A DNA stretch of 64,000 nucleotides from Mactromeris polynyma (Eukaryota > Mollusca > Bivalvia > Venerida > Mactridae): the NCBI GenBank assembly GCA_032209605.1, contig JASFXZ010000005.1:28880905-28944904 (forward strand), in the 5' to 3' direction. Position 1 is the stretch's first letter. Each line of letters starts with the position of its first letter. The position numbers and the translations under genes are program-made. A model generated the notes under the pieces. The model saw nothing but the letters and a program-made list of their open reading frames with translations. It made no database searches and was not told the origin of the DNA. Of the stretch, positions 1 through 12,200 are shown in pieces.

Positions 1-475
1 TCCACATGCAGAGAAGTTGTCAGTTGCTTTGTGACATTGGTTGCAGTCATGTACTCCACATGCAGAGAAGTTGTCAGTTGCTTTGTGACATTGGTTGCAG
101 TCATGTACTCCACATGCAGAGAAGTTGTCAGTTGCTTTGTGACATTGGTTGCGGTCATGTACTCCACATGCAGAGAAGTTGTCAGTTGCTTTGTGACATT
201 GGTTGCAGTCATGTACTCCACATGCGGAGAAGTAGTCAGTTGCTTAGTGACATGGGTTGCGGTCATGTACTCCACATGCGGAGAAGTTGTCTGTTGCTTA
301 GTGACTTTGGTTGCGGTCATGTACTCCACATGGGGAGAAGTTGTCAGTTGCTTAGTGACATTGGTTGCGGTCATGTACTCCACATGCGGAGAAGTTGTCA
401 GTTGCTTGTGACTAGAACGTTAGTACTGGTTGATGATTAATTCCAAGAAAACTGGTTAGATAAGTGTATATGAGT
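1..475 (+). repeat. 54-bp minisatellite inside a SINE-like 3' segment
   Basis: About 7.5 head-to-tail copies of a 54-bp unit run from the window edge to about position 410, with scattered substitutions (tgcagag/tgcggag, gacattgg/gacatggg). The unit contains gagaagttgtcagttgctt, which is the same stretch found once in each of the SINEs at 6.3, 7.4 and 18.1 kb. The array is followed directly by gttagtactggttgatgatt and aaaactggttagat, the next piece of the same SINE. I infer that one internal segment of a SINE has been tandemly amplified. Because 54 is a multiple of 3 the array stays open in two frames; this is not evidence of coding. Confidence 0.85.
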
Positions 476-1264
476 AAAGAGGTGTTATTTTACTTGATGG
501 TCATTGCCCAGTGTTTATGCCCAACTTATTTTTTATTATTATTGTAAACGCAAGTCCAGAAATTGCAACAGTGACCCAGAAATCCCTGACTGACTGTGTC
601 CGTTTGTTTCAAGGTACTCCGAAATGTGTAGTGAGGCAACATCAAATGTGTGGCTGTTGAAACAGTGTTTGTATAGCTTCACTGGGATAAATGCCTGTAA
701 CGATTGTTTAGATCTTAATTTTCTATTCCTATATACAAATATCGATACATCAATATATCGTTAATATTTTTGACATGATATCTCCATAAAGACTGGGCCA
801 CCATTGGCACCTCTGTCTACTTGGATTATCGTATGGTTTGTTTTGGATGTTTTTATGTCGACTTAAAATATATTTCTATCTTTTCCCCTTGCTGTACATG
901 TACAGACAGCTTAAAGGCTCATTTATTTTATAAAAAACTCCTTTACCTGTGAGAGAAGTGGATTGTCTATATCTTATCAGATGATTTTGGTACAAGAAAT
1001 AAATCTTTAAATTGATTGTATAATTAAGTAAGTGATACCATACCGAGATGTCACTGCAAACTTGAAATGAGTTCCGTAGTGCCATAGTTGTTCTAAAGAG
1101 ATCTAGAAGTATTCAGTGTTCTCCTTAAAATTAAAAGAAGTCATTTTTTTCATTTAAATGAATGTAGATCTTTTAAAGATCCGTAGTTTAGAACTGAAGT
1201 TTATTACTTAAATTCGTTTGATAGAATCTGATCTGATGAAGATTTCCTCAACTTTTTCTCTGTA
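476..1264. other. non-coding stretch, nothing recognised
   Basis: AT-rich DNA with no exon, RNA gene or clear repeat that I can recognise. Confidence 0.5.
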
Positions 1265-2135
1265 CCATTATCCAAAGGCAATATGTTTATGGTCCCTGGA
1301 TTTGTATGTACATGTAGTATGTTTATGGTCTTATGAACGATAGGCAGTACATTTGTTTATGGTCCTGTGATCTATAGGTTGTATGTTTATGGTCCTGTGA
1401 TCTATATGCAGTATTTTTATGGTTCTATGATCTATATGTTGTATGGTTATGGTCCTGTGATCTATATGCAGTATTTTTATGGTTCTATGATCTATAGGTT
1501 GTATGTTTATGGTCCTATGAATGATAGGCATTATGTTTATGGTATTATGATCCATAGGCAGTATGTTTATGGTCTTATGATCCATAGGTTGTATGTTTAT
1601 GGTCCTGTGATCTATATGCAGTATTTTTATGGTTCTATGATCTATATGTTGTATGGTTATGGTCCTGTGATCTATATGCAGTATTTTTATGGTTCTATGA
1701 TCTATAGGTTGTATGTTTATGGTCCTATGAATGATAGGCATTATGTTTATGGTATTATGATCCATAGGCAGTATGTTTATGGTCTTATGATCCATAGCCT
1801 AGGTTGTATGTTTATGGTCCTGTGATCTATATGCTGTATTTTTATGGTATTATGATACATAGGCAGTATGTTATTATGATACATAGGTTGTATGTTTATG
1901 GTCCTGTGATCTATATGCAGTATGATTATGGTATTATGATACATAGGCAGTATGTTTATGGTCTTATGATCCATAGGTTGTATGTTTATGGTCCTGTGAT
2001 CTATATATATATATATGCAGTATGTTTATGGTATTATGATACATAGGCAGTATGTTTATGGTCTTATGATCCATAGGTTGTATGTTTATGGTCCTGTGAT
2101 CTATATGCAGTATTTTTATGGTCCTATGAAAGTAG
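1265..2135 (+). repeat. 30-bp minisatellite with higher-order structure
   Basis: Roughly 28 copies of a 30-bp unit of the type gtatgtttatggtcctgtga plus tctatatgca. Unit variants recur in the same order at a spacing of about 210 bp (compare 1380-1560 with 1590-1770), so blocks of seven units were themselves duplicated. Towards the right end the units degrade and a short (ta)n run is present near 2005. A unit of 30 bp is divisible by 3, so both strands carry long open frames through the array; they are repeat artefacts. Confidence 0.9.
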
Positions 2136-5100
2136 GCAGTAAGTATTCGTAAAATTCATTTGCAGAAATGATTAAGTGATTAAGATATATTGTTTCTATT
2201 GTGGTTTGTGGATCGGTCTGTGATTTGCTTATACTGATTCGCAATTCGCATCGAATTGCCATTAGCCAGACTATCCACAGCCCTAGTCATGACATGCCTG
2301 AAGCTTACCACAATATAATTTACCCTAAATTTTTAGAATGTATACATTGAGTTAAATCATACTTAAACTATCATGTAAGGGTTTTAAGTGAGTAGCGGGA
2401 TTTATTATCTAGAGTATAGATAGCGGGTTATGAGAGGGGCTTATATGTATGTATATATATATGGTAGTCCTTACAGTTAGCCTTTATTGAATTTATCTTC
2501 CATGATCCTGTCAAAATCTATTATTCGTATCAATACAAGTTTACAAATTGATTGACATTTTTACTATCAATCCTATTTGTCCATGGAGATATCTTGTACA
2601 GTGCATGGTAACTAAAGATTTTAGTCGTAAATTTGTACATATGGTATGGGCGTAGATGGGGGTTCTTTATATGTGGGGTTGAAAAAGGGCTTGTAGGGGA
2701 TTTTCTTTGATGATTAACGCAAATACTAAAATTGATGTTATTTACATATCTATCCAAAAGCATAAAAAGATAGGTCAGTCATAAAACCAGCCCTTTTTTA
2801 TGGCTAATTTGGGGTTGATATTGGGCCCCATTCCCTAAAGAAACAAGAATATATTTTTCCCCTACTTAGAAAGAAAATTCCCTTTTGATAAAATTATTTA
2901 AAACCTTATAAGGTATAAATAAATACCCAAATTTGGTGGTTCATGATGCAAATTTCACATATCAAAAGGACCCGCAATACTTCTCCAAAATCTGAAAAGA
3001 CGGCTGAAAACTGATATCACAAGTTATAAGTATTTTTGATACATGAATGACAATGATTGTAATTTAAAACTTAGTATTTAAAACCCCTGTAACTGGCATC
3101 TGTGATCTATAGTAAATCCTTGACCTATCTATATTGTACATGAGCCAGTTGATAACAATTGCTGACCGTAAACACTATTAATGTATGAATGGATGTACCA
3201 CAAGTTCAAGGTTTTATATTGTGATGAATCGTGTACAGTACAGCAGTTTAATTATACGTCTAGCGCAACATCACATCGCAACATCACATCGAGAGATGAA
3301 AGTGACACCACTCTATCAGCGTGGAAGTATGAAGCAGATAGACCTGTTCTACTTTTTGACACTCAACTTCGAGGGCTTAACGCTAGTCTATCGTAACTCC
3401 TATGTATTTATATAGGAGTTATGACAGTCTTGCACTTAACTCTCGACTGACGAGTAATGTAAACAATTATCCTGTATCATGTACGTAGGAGGGGTGATAA
3501 AATATGCGACCTTTGCATTTACTTCTCAATAGTTGATTGTATTTATTTCGTTGTACTATGTATCTTGTTAAACTTTGGTCACCCCTCGTGCAGTAATGTA
3601 CTCTGGCTTGTATCAATCAGAGGTGAGGATGCATAACTTGAGATGACCTATTTTTAGCCAGATTTCGAAATATTGTAACCATGTTAAGGCCTATATATCT
3701 GTTACTGATACTCGACTGACCCTAATATTTGAATCCCTGACCCCTTATTTGATGTTTAAGTAGTATAATGCTCCTTATTTGTTGATTTTATACTAGGCCT
3801 AATTTCTACCCAAACAGAAATGAAAACTTTCATACAGTTAACAGATGGGTTTATTTAAAGCTAAATTATCCAAGCATAACATGACAAAACAATATTTTTG
3901 GAATTTGTTTTACATTGTATTGTTGGTTTTAAAGATGGCTAAGCCATTGTAGCAACAGCACTGCAGATGAAGCCTGTTAAAATATTTTTCTTTAGATGGG
4001 TCAGATATATCTTTAAAATCCTGAAAGTCAGATATATATAGTCATCCATGTCACTGCACTAATGAATGCAAAAATATGTGTGGACACTTTCACGAAGAAA
4101 AGACCTGTACATGTGTATCAGTGATGGTGGTTTTGATTAAGAGTATTTGCCAATGAAATTTGACGTCACAAACTAAGCCCTTTCTAAGCTTAAATTTGAG
4201 TTATAGAATAAAAAATTTTGTTTCAATTTTAGCCAAAAATTTACAAAGGTAGATGCTTTTCTCTCACTGACAGTTTATTTAAATAGCAATTGTTGATTAA
4301 TTAATCCCTTCATCATATACTTTTATTCCTAACATTTTGCTGTAACTTCTCGACTTTTTACCCAAATCCGAAGTTATATTGGATCCAAATTTGAAGGGTA
4401 TGGGTCATCTTCCCAAAAAAGCCAAAAAAAACCTGTTTATATAAACATTTTCACAGAGTTTATTTTGGTATATATGTATCACATAATTTGTTTCTATTCC
4501 ATTTGAAAAACAGAATATGTTAAAGAGTTAATTTACATTTGTATAAAGCATTTCTGACGCAACCTCATTTTGTAATTCACTTTTGAATTTTGTCCTAATA
4601 TTTAAATCGTCATAACATTTTTGGTATTAAATGAAACTAGAAAAATATAAACATAAGAAAACGTAAAAACCTGAATGTATGGATTTTGGTATTGAATACA
4701 GGTTTTGTCTCGGAACAGCTCATTATGTCATACATTAAAGTGAGATCCCTTAAAATATACCACCTCAGCTGTTTTTCAGCATTTAACAGGAAACGGACAT
4801 TTTAGCCTAAGATGAGTAAAGATCTATCAAGTTATGTTGAGTAAATTGTACTTCAAATAAGCGTATAAGATTTTTTAATACTGTGTCACTTTATACACTA
4901 CATCCTGTGACTTGTAAGGTAGGAACAATTATGCGCATAATTTAAACTTAAATTTACGGACACTGTCTGACATTTTTCTGTTTCTGCTGAAGATGGTACA
5001 GTGTGGTGACTTTTTAATGAAGATTTAGATTGACTTACTAAGGCCTAACCCGACCCTACCTGTCGAAAAACCCCGACCCTAGAGTTTTTTATGATCCTGA

Positions 5101-6139
5101 AGAATTTTTTTTCGATTTTTAATTGTTTTTGAAAAAAAAACTTTGTCCCTACCCTACCTAGCATTTTTGAGACCGTTACCCTAAACACAGATATTATTTT
5201 TTTTGGCCTAAGTGTACTTTTACGGTGATGCCACTAATTTTTGAAGTAGCAGGAAAATTACCAAAAGTAGGCGGGGACTCTGGGGGGGGAAGTCCCCTTA
5301 CTTATAATCATTCATACAAGAAAAGCAGCCAGGTGATGATGCTCAAGTTACTGGGTAAGTTTACCGACTCCCTGCTCTTATCGAAACCCCTGCTTTTATA
5401 AAAAAATTATATTAAGGGCCATTTTCCTGGGTAGGTAGGGTTTTGCCAACCAAACATTTTTTTAAATTATGTCCTTAGTGAAATCACAGACTTGGCAAAT
5501 GGGGTGAATCTTAAGCTTGAGTAAATATTTTATTGCTCATTTACTCTTATAGAGGGGGCACAATGGTAGTGGTTAATATGTTTTGACTTCAAGCTTAAGC
5601 CAAGCAGTAGGTTTGTTTCTGTAACTTGCAGGAAATATGTTGTTGTCTGCGGGACTTTTTATTCCACTGTGTGGTTAGAAGAATGGCGAATGTGAAAAAT
5701 TGGTTTCCAATCAATAACTCTGGAATGGATAGATGGATTTAATTCAAGTTAGGCACATAAGCATAGGATAATAAGATATAGGACAAGTTTGATTTCGGAT
5801 AAAATCCACCAATTTATGGAGGAGTTATGGCCCTTTCTTCATCTTAAAAAATTGTTTCAGATCATTAACATTAACACTTGAAAAGCCCATACCTGTGGAC
5901 ACATCTAGTTTTATGTATTTTTTTATACTTCTGTACATAGGGACAAATATCGTAATATCTGACTTCCAGGATTTTTAACCGTGGGTAATTTGAAATTTGC
6001 ATTGGAAGGGAGGGGGGGGGGTAAATGTTGAGATGGGTCTTGTTAAAGGTAACATGCTTACTTTTTATGATTTCAAATGCATTCTGTTGTTGAAACTCAA
6101 AAATTGTTTGTCATTGAAATGATTATTTGTTTGTTTTAG
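2136..6139. other. non-coding DNA upstream of the first visible ceramide synthase exon
   Basis: Probably intron of the ceramide synthase gene. I searched it for the missing N-terminal exons (a start Met, a Trp-Pro-rich lumenal segment, a first membrane helix) and found nothing convincing. At about 5690-5850 it holds a member of a dispersed repeat (ttggtttccaatcaataact ... ggaggagttatggccc) that also occurs near 28.5 and 34.05 kb. At 5040-5480 there is a C-rich tract (cctaccctacctagc) that looks like a degraded repeat. Confidence 0.5.
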
Positions 6140-6246
6140 ATCTATGCAAAACGTACCGATTTGGAGGTGAGACAAGTGGAACGATGGTTCAGACTACGAA
6201 GAAACCAGGACAGACCGACAATAATGAAGAAATTCAAAGAAACTGG
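6140..6246 (+). CDS. ceramide synthase exon: end of homeobox-like domain
   Basis: Acceptor tttgttttag before 6140, donor gtaatt after 6246; 107 bp, ends in phase 2. Reads [17 protein letters not shown] and [19 protein letters not shown]. The WFRxRRNQDRP signature is characteristic of CerS homeobox helix 3 and the positively charged linker to the TLC domain. Confidence 0.96.
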
Positions 6247-9200
6247 GTAATTATGTTATTACATGACTTGTTTCGTGCGTTTTCTGTCTCCCTCATCTTT
6301 GTTGAACTAGTGCTGCGGTTAACGTAAGATAAGAGCCGCAGCCGTGGTTAGTGCGCTGGACTTGTAACCCGGTTCGATTCCCGGTTGCGGCAGGTCATAC
6401 CCTTCCATGAAAATTTGATAAAAATGTTGATTTTCCTCTTCATGTGGAGAAGTTGCCAGCTCCTTGTGGAAGGGTAAGTTAGTACTGGTTAGATTTCAGT
6501 CCAGTAAAAACTGGTTAGGTGAACCGGCCGCCGTATATTACTGAAATATCGTTGAGAAACGGCGTTAAACCCGATGAAACAAACAACAAACAAACAAACA
6601 TTTGTATATACAGTTGAACCCCGTGCATTCATATTCATAGTATGCGATATTTTATTTCGTATAATACATGGTATTGAATGGCCCATTTCAATTTGATGTG
6701 CCTAAGAAGGTTTCTCGAAAAATGATATATATATTTCGGATGATACCAAATATTCGGAATGAAAGTTGTCAAATAAACGAGGATCAATTGTATTAAGTAA
6801 GGAATGGTGTTTTTGCTGACGATGCTGAATTTGACATAATTTGCAATGAATTAGACATTTAACGCCTTAAAAATCAGTTTTTTCCTTTTGATATCTAAAA
6901 ATGGCAAAAATAAGAAATGTTGACTTTGTACTGTTCAATTCTTTTCCCCCTACTTTTCAAGTATGTAACTTAAAACAAAAAACTGTTTTGTGCGTTTTTA
7001 AGAATACTGAGTATATTTATTTATTTATTTTTTAGGTGGAGATTCACATATTATCTTGGAATATTCACATATGGCATAACAGTTCTATGGGATGTAAGTA
7101 TCGTACACACAAAATGAGCGCTGCTTTTGGATTTACAATCTCTTACTGTAAGTGACGTCATTTCAAGAAAACTCAACATGTGATGTCACTCTTTAGGAAC
7201 CAATATTTTCTCCATATAGTCACTTTGTTTTCATATTGCCATATGAGGCAAATATTGCTTACTGTCAGTACATGGTGACGTCACGTTGTGATGTTTTCTG
7301 GAAACGACGTCACTTAAAGAAGAGGTTGGAAATTGTACAGCAGGGCTCAAATTATCTGTGGTCCAGTGGTTAGTGCGCTGGACTTGTAACCCGGCGATCT
7401 GGGCTCGATTCCCGGTCGCGGCAGGTCATACCCTTCCATGAAAATTTGACAAAATTGTCGATTTGCCTCCACATGTGGAGAAGTTGCCGGCTCCTTGTGG
7501 AAGGGTAAGTTAGTACTGGTAAGAATTCAGTCCAGGAAAAACTGGTTAGGTGAACCGGCCGCCGTATATTACCGAAATATCGTTGAGAAACGGCGTTAAA
7601 CCCGATGAAACATCAAATTATCTGTTGTTTTATAGTCACATTCTTGGAGCAAGTGTGTTTACTTGGAAGGATCAAATCCAGGGCTATTTTTTAGGGATTT
7701 TAGTAAAGAGTCCCTGGATTTGACAAGAAGGACTAGTACTTTGCTTTGTTGTCCATTTTACTGGTATTTTCTGGTCTGACTTATGGGCTTGTTTGGTTAA
7801 ATTCAATAAAATATTGTCTGGACTACCTAGTATGAGTCTGTTGGCTGGATTTTAACGAATCTTGTCAGGAAGTTAATACTTGACTGGCATGTGAATTGTG
7901 GATTGATGCCAAAATGCAAAGCTTGATCTATTATCTGACTGGTTTGCCATAAATGTTGTTTCATGCAGATTGGATCGTTATCCTTGAACAATGCTTATGG
8001 GGTTGCCAAAAATGATAAAATAAGATTCAAATTTATGCACTTTTATTTTGCATTTTTTTTGCAATTTTTTTGCAATTTTTTTTTTAAATCCTTGGGTGTC
8101 TGGTTTGTTTACTTTGTACTTTTTTTTTTCGGAAATTTTATTGTTATTATGTTTTATGTTTGTAGAAACCGTGGTTGTGGGATTCGCGGTATTGTTGGAT
8201 TGATTTCCCGTATCATGTAAGTACATACTACCAGAAACTTTGAAGGCCTAGTCTTTATCGATATATCGAGTCAAATATATATAGCGATATATCAATGTTT
8301 GTATATATGAATTCATATAAAATTAGTATTTCAGAGATCTTAGCAAGCACTGTTATTATAACACACATTACAATGCTGCCAGATATCAATTTTTGGAGAT
8401 GCCAGAGGTCCCACTTAATGCTGAAACTCGAGGGCCATTTAAAATAAAATACCATTTTATAGCCATATTACTTAAAATTTAGAGTAAGATTGACCCTTCA
8501 GCTAGAATCCTAAGGGTCAGAATGTGACTTAGAAATTCCATGGGTCAAAGGGTCAACTACAGTGTCAAATTCAATGTTTATTTCAAAGTCAGAATGTCAC
8601 CAGTCCGCCACAAATGCTCTCACACCTCGTTCAGAAAAGATATATGAAGAATTTGATACATCAGTTTTACAGCACATTTAATTATGAATCGATAACATTG
8701 GATGTAATTTATCATTGTTTACACTGCAATGCAAACATGTCATCATAAACAATAATTGCATGTTTGCCTGATGAATTATGAAAAAACAATGTGATATTTT
8801 ATCTATTGAATCCATCGTCACTAGGAATTATCACGGACTGTTCTCTAGCGACACACACAGCAATTAGCACAAACTATTTGCAAATATCACCTAATGTTTG
8901 TTTTGAAGAGAGTCAACTATATATGGAAATTTTCCTTTCCTTTTTATACCAACTTCCAACTTTTGATTACGGATTAGTCTTTTTCTTGTGAAACACATAA
9001 ATTCAAAAAAATGAAAGTAAAATGCATTTTCTTCCATTTGACCCTTGAGTTGACCCTTTGACCCCTGGGATTTCCAAAAAGCCACATTTTGACCCTCGGT
9101 ATTATGACTAAAGGGTCAAATTTTCTCTAAATTATAGGTTATTTGACAATAAAATAGTAAAATATGGTCAAAATTATCAAAATGACCCTTGAGATTCAAC

Positions 9201-12200
9201 ATTCACCCCTGCCCTTGTCCGCCAATCTGATGTTAGTTTGTGTCGTTCATATTTCAAAAAGTGTTTGACCTAAAGTAACAAAACTTAGTCATCACAAAAA
9301 GTTGTGCAACTCTTTAGGATTTATTTAACTCGAGAAGAGTAAACTGTTGTGCCCTTTGATTTATTCTGTCCTGTTGACACATTTCTTGAAGTTGATGGAC
9401 TGTTGCTATAGGATTGTTACAATGGTACAAAAAAAAACACACACAAATATTCTCAGAATACATATTAACCTTTAATCTGTTTAAGATGTAAAAGGCATTA
9501 ATTTTTAGGCGGGTCTTATTATTGAGGTGGTCTTACTATTGAGGTGGTCTTATTATTGAGGTGGTCTTACTATTGAGGTGGTCTTATTACTAAGGTGGTC
9601 TTACTATTGAGGTGGTCTTATTATTAAGGTGGTCTTACTATTGAGGTGGTCTTATTATTGAGGTGGTCTTACTATTGAGGTGGTCTTATTATTGAGGTGG
9701 GTCTTACTATTGAGGTGGTCTTATTATATAGGTGGTCTTATTATATAGGTGGTCTTACTATTGAGGCAGTCTTATTATTGAGGTGGTCTTATTATTGAGG
9801 TGGTCTTACTATTGAGGCAGTCTTATTATTGAGGTGGTCTTTAGGTGAGGATTTCCTGTATGTATTATCATTTTACATGTTTTCTTTTCTCATTACAGAA
9901 TTTAGAGCCTGTTATATACTGGTATTACATGATAGAATTAGGATTTTACATCTCACTTATGTTTTCACAGTTTCTAGATGTTAAAAGAAAGGTAAGTTTA
10001 TGTTTTATTTATGCTTTGTTTATAAAGGGTGGTCCATTTTCTTCATGGGACAAGTTTAAAGCTTCCCAGTCTAGACTTGGTTGGCGTGCTTAAATTTTTT
10101 ATGTAGCATGATTCACGTATTAAGGGTTGAGTGCAATATTAGGGTTACTATATCTCTTTACCAATGCAGAGTTACACTAATTGTGCGTCAACCCCTCAGT
10201 ATATAACAGTTTTTTAGACTGCCTGGTGTAAAGTGAGTCTAAATAAACATATTGTGTTAGCCAAGGTCTTAAGTATATAGATTCTCTGCTTGTTTAATGG
10301 TGGTAAACCTCTTGTGTATAAATCAATAGGATTGTACATTTCTAATGTGTTTACGTAAAACAGAGCATTTGTGCATATTAATGAACTTCCTTGTAAAATG
10401 TTGTAAACCTATTATGGTCCAGATGCTAAAACAACTACTGTAGAATCAGAAAATGTATATTCTCCGAGTCAATATCCCTTCGGTTTTTTTTTTTTAAGCA
10501 TATAATTGTTACATTATAATACCAGTTTTACTGCTCTTTGCCATGTCATAAAAGGGTTTTAAATTACTCTGTGAATTTTGATGCAGGGATTTTGAACATC
10601 ATGTCCATTTTGAAGCCAAGGATATTGTGACCAAACTCCCAATGGCCCTTTTTTTGTGATGTCGGTTTGCCTCCAAACTACTCCCTGTCTTCTATATTCA
10701 CAACCTGTATTTCGAACGTGGACTGTTATAATATACATTCAAGCTTAATTTAATTTAGTTTAAACATATCTATTTTTACATAGTTTGTGAAACAAATTCT
10801 TACAGCTTATATTAATCACTCTCTATGACTGTTTCCTGGCTACCAACCAGTACTCGTGCCAAACCACGCTCGTCGTGGGGATCAAACTCATGACCCTCAG
10901 ATCAGGAGTCGGGCGCTCTACCCCTCGACCTCTGCACTTCCTTGACATTCAAGCTTGTGAAAATATGGAAGAAATTAAGGTTGAAAGCTTAAATAATAAT
11001 GATTGGATCTACATATGTCACATTTATGTTTTATATTCATTTCAGGATTTTTTTGAGATGTTTGTGCATCATATAGCCACAATTTCATTGTTAAGTTTTT
11101 CATACGTGGGAAATTTTGTTCGAATGGGAACTCTAGTATTATGTATACACGATTGTGCAGACTTTTGGATAGAGGTAAGAATTGTTTGTCCACCCTAAAA
11201 TTGGTATACATGTTATTGTTAGATTTTAATGTAAATAAGCGCTGGATGCTAAATTCATGTGTATACTTGCTTTTATTTATCGTCGCCACCAGTTTCCCAC
11301 TTGGGCGGCGCCTCCGGAAGAATGTTAGTCATTTTAGATGTTTGGAGGAAAGTGTAAGATACACAAGATGCCCCAGTTCCAGAAACGCCCCTGGTTCTTA
11401 TACATGCGGATGTAAAGCATTGTACTCAGGACCTTGGCTTTTCAAAGTCTCATCAGAAAAACTGTTAAATTTGAAGTGGGAATAGAAACTCAGATCCCTA
11501 GATTACTAATCCAGCTCGTTACCACTAGACCAGGGATCTGCTACGCTATATTCATCAGTGTTTAGTTTGTTATAAATACTTGAGAATGGTTGTAAACAAA
11601 CTTTGAGTTGGTCAGCCAATGAACAAGTGTTTTACTAATGATTGACCAATAGATAAGAACGGTATTCTCGACTAATTTTGAATTAATAGTGCATGTAATA
11701 AGTCAAGAAAAATGAAAAAGGTTTATCAGACCTGTACTAGTTGTTTAAGTAAGAATTGTTTGGTGATTTGTTGTAATAGTTGATTGTTAGAATGAACTTG
11801 AGAAAATGTCATGTTAATGCCTTCATACAGGCATGCTCTAAAACATTGCATTGTTACTTTCCTTAAATGTTTCCTAGGACTGCAAAACATAAAATGCCAA
11901 CAAATTACTATCATTGATATTTATATATAATTACGTTTGACCCAGAAGTGATAATTTTTTTTGCTGAAAATTTAGTCTTTTAATTTCTCCGCAATATGTT
12001 TGCTCCATATGTACTTCATCGAAAAACAAGCACACATATGCTGGCAAATACCTATGAAAAAATTGGATTTCTTTCGTCTGTGTTTTCATATGTATGTTTT
12101 GTTTCTATTGTAGGGTGCAAAGATGGCAAAATATGTAAAAGCGCATAGGCTCTGTGATGTTTTATTTGGAATATTTGCTATTGTTTGGTTTGTGACACGA

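Noticed and set aside
6..440. Open frame of 18-residue repeats at the window start
   Set aside because: The 54-bp repeat is divisible by 3, so any frame without a stop stays open. Two overlapping frames are equally open and the DNA unit is part of a SINE.
1331..1825. Tyr/Met-rich and Ile/His-rich repeat proteins on both strands
   Set aside because: Artefact of the 30-bp minisatellite; both strands are open for the same reason.
3181..3415. Two overlapping plus-strand frames as missing ceramide synthase N-terminus
   Set aside because: Neither shows a membrane helix or the Trp/Pro-rich lumenal start of the family, and no suitable donor in phase was found.
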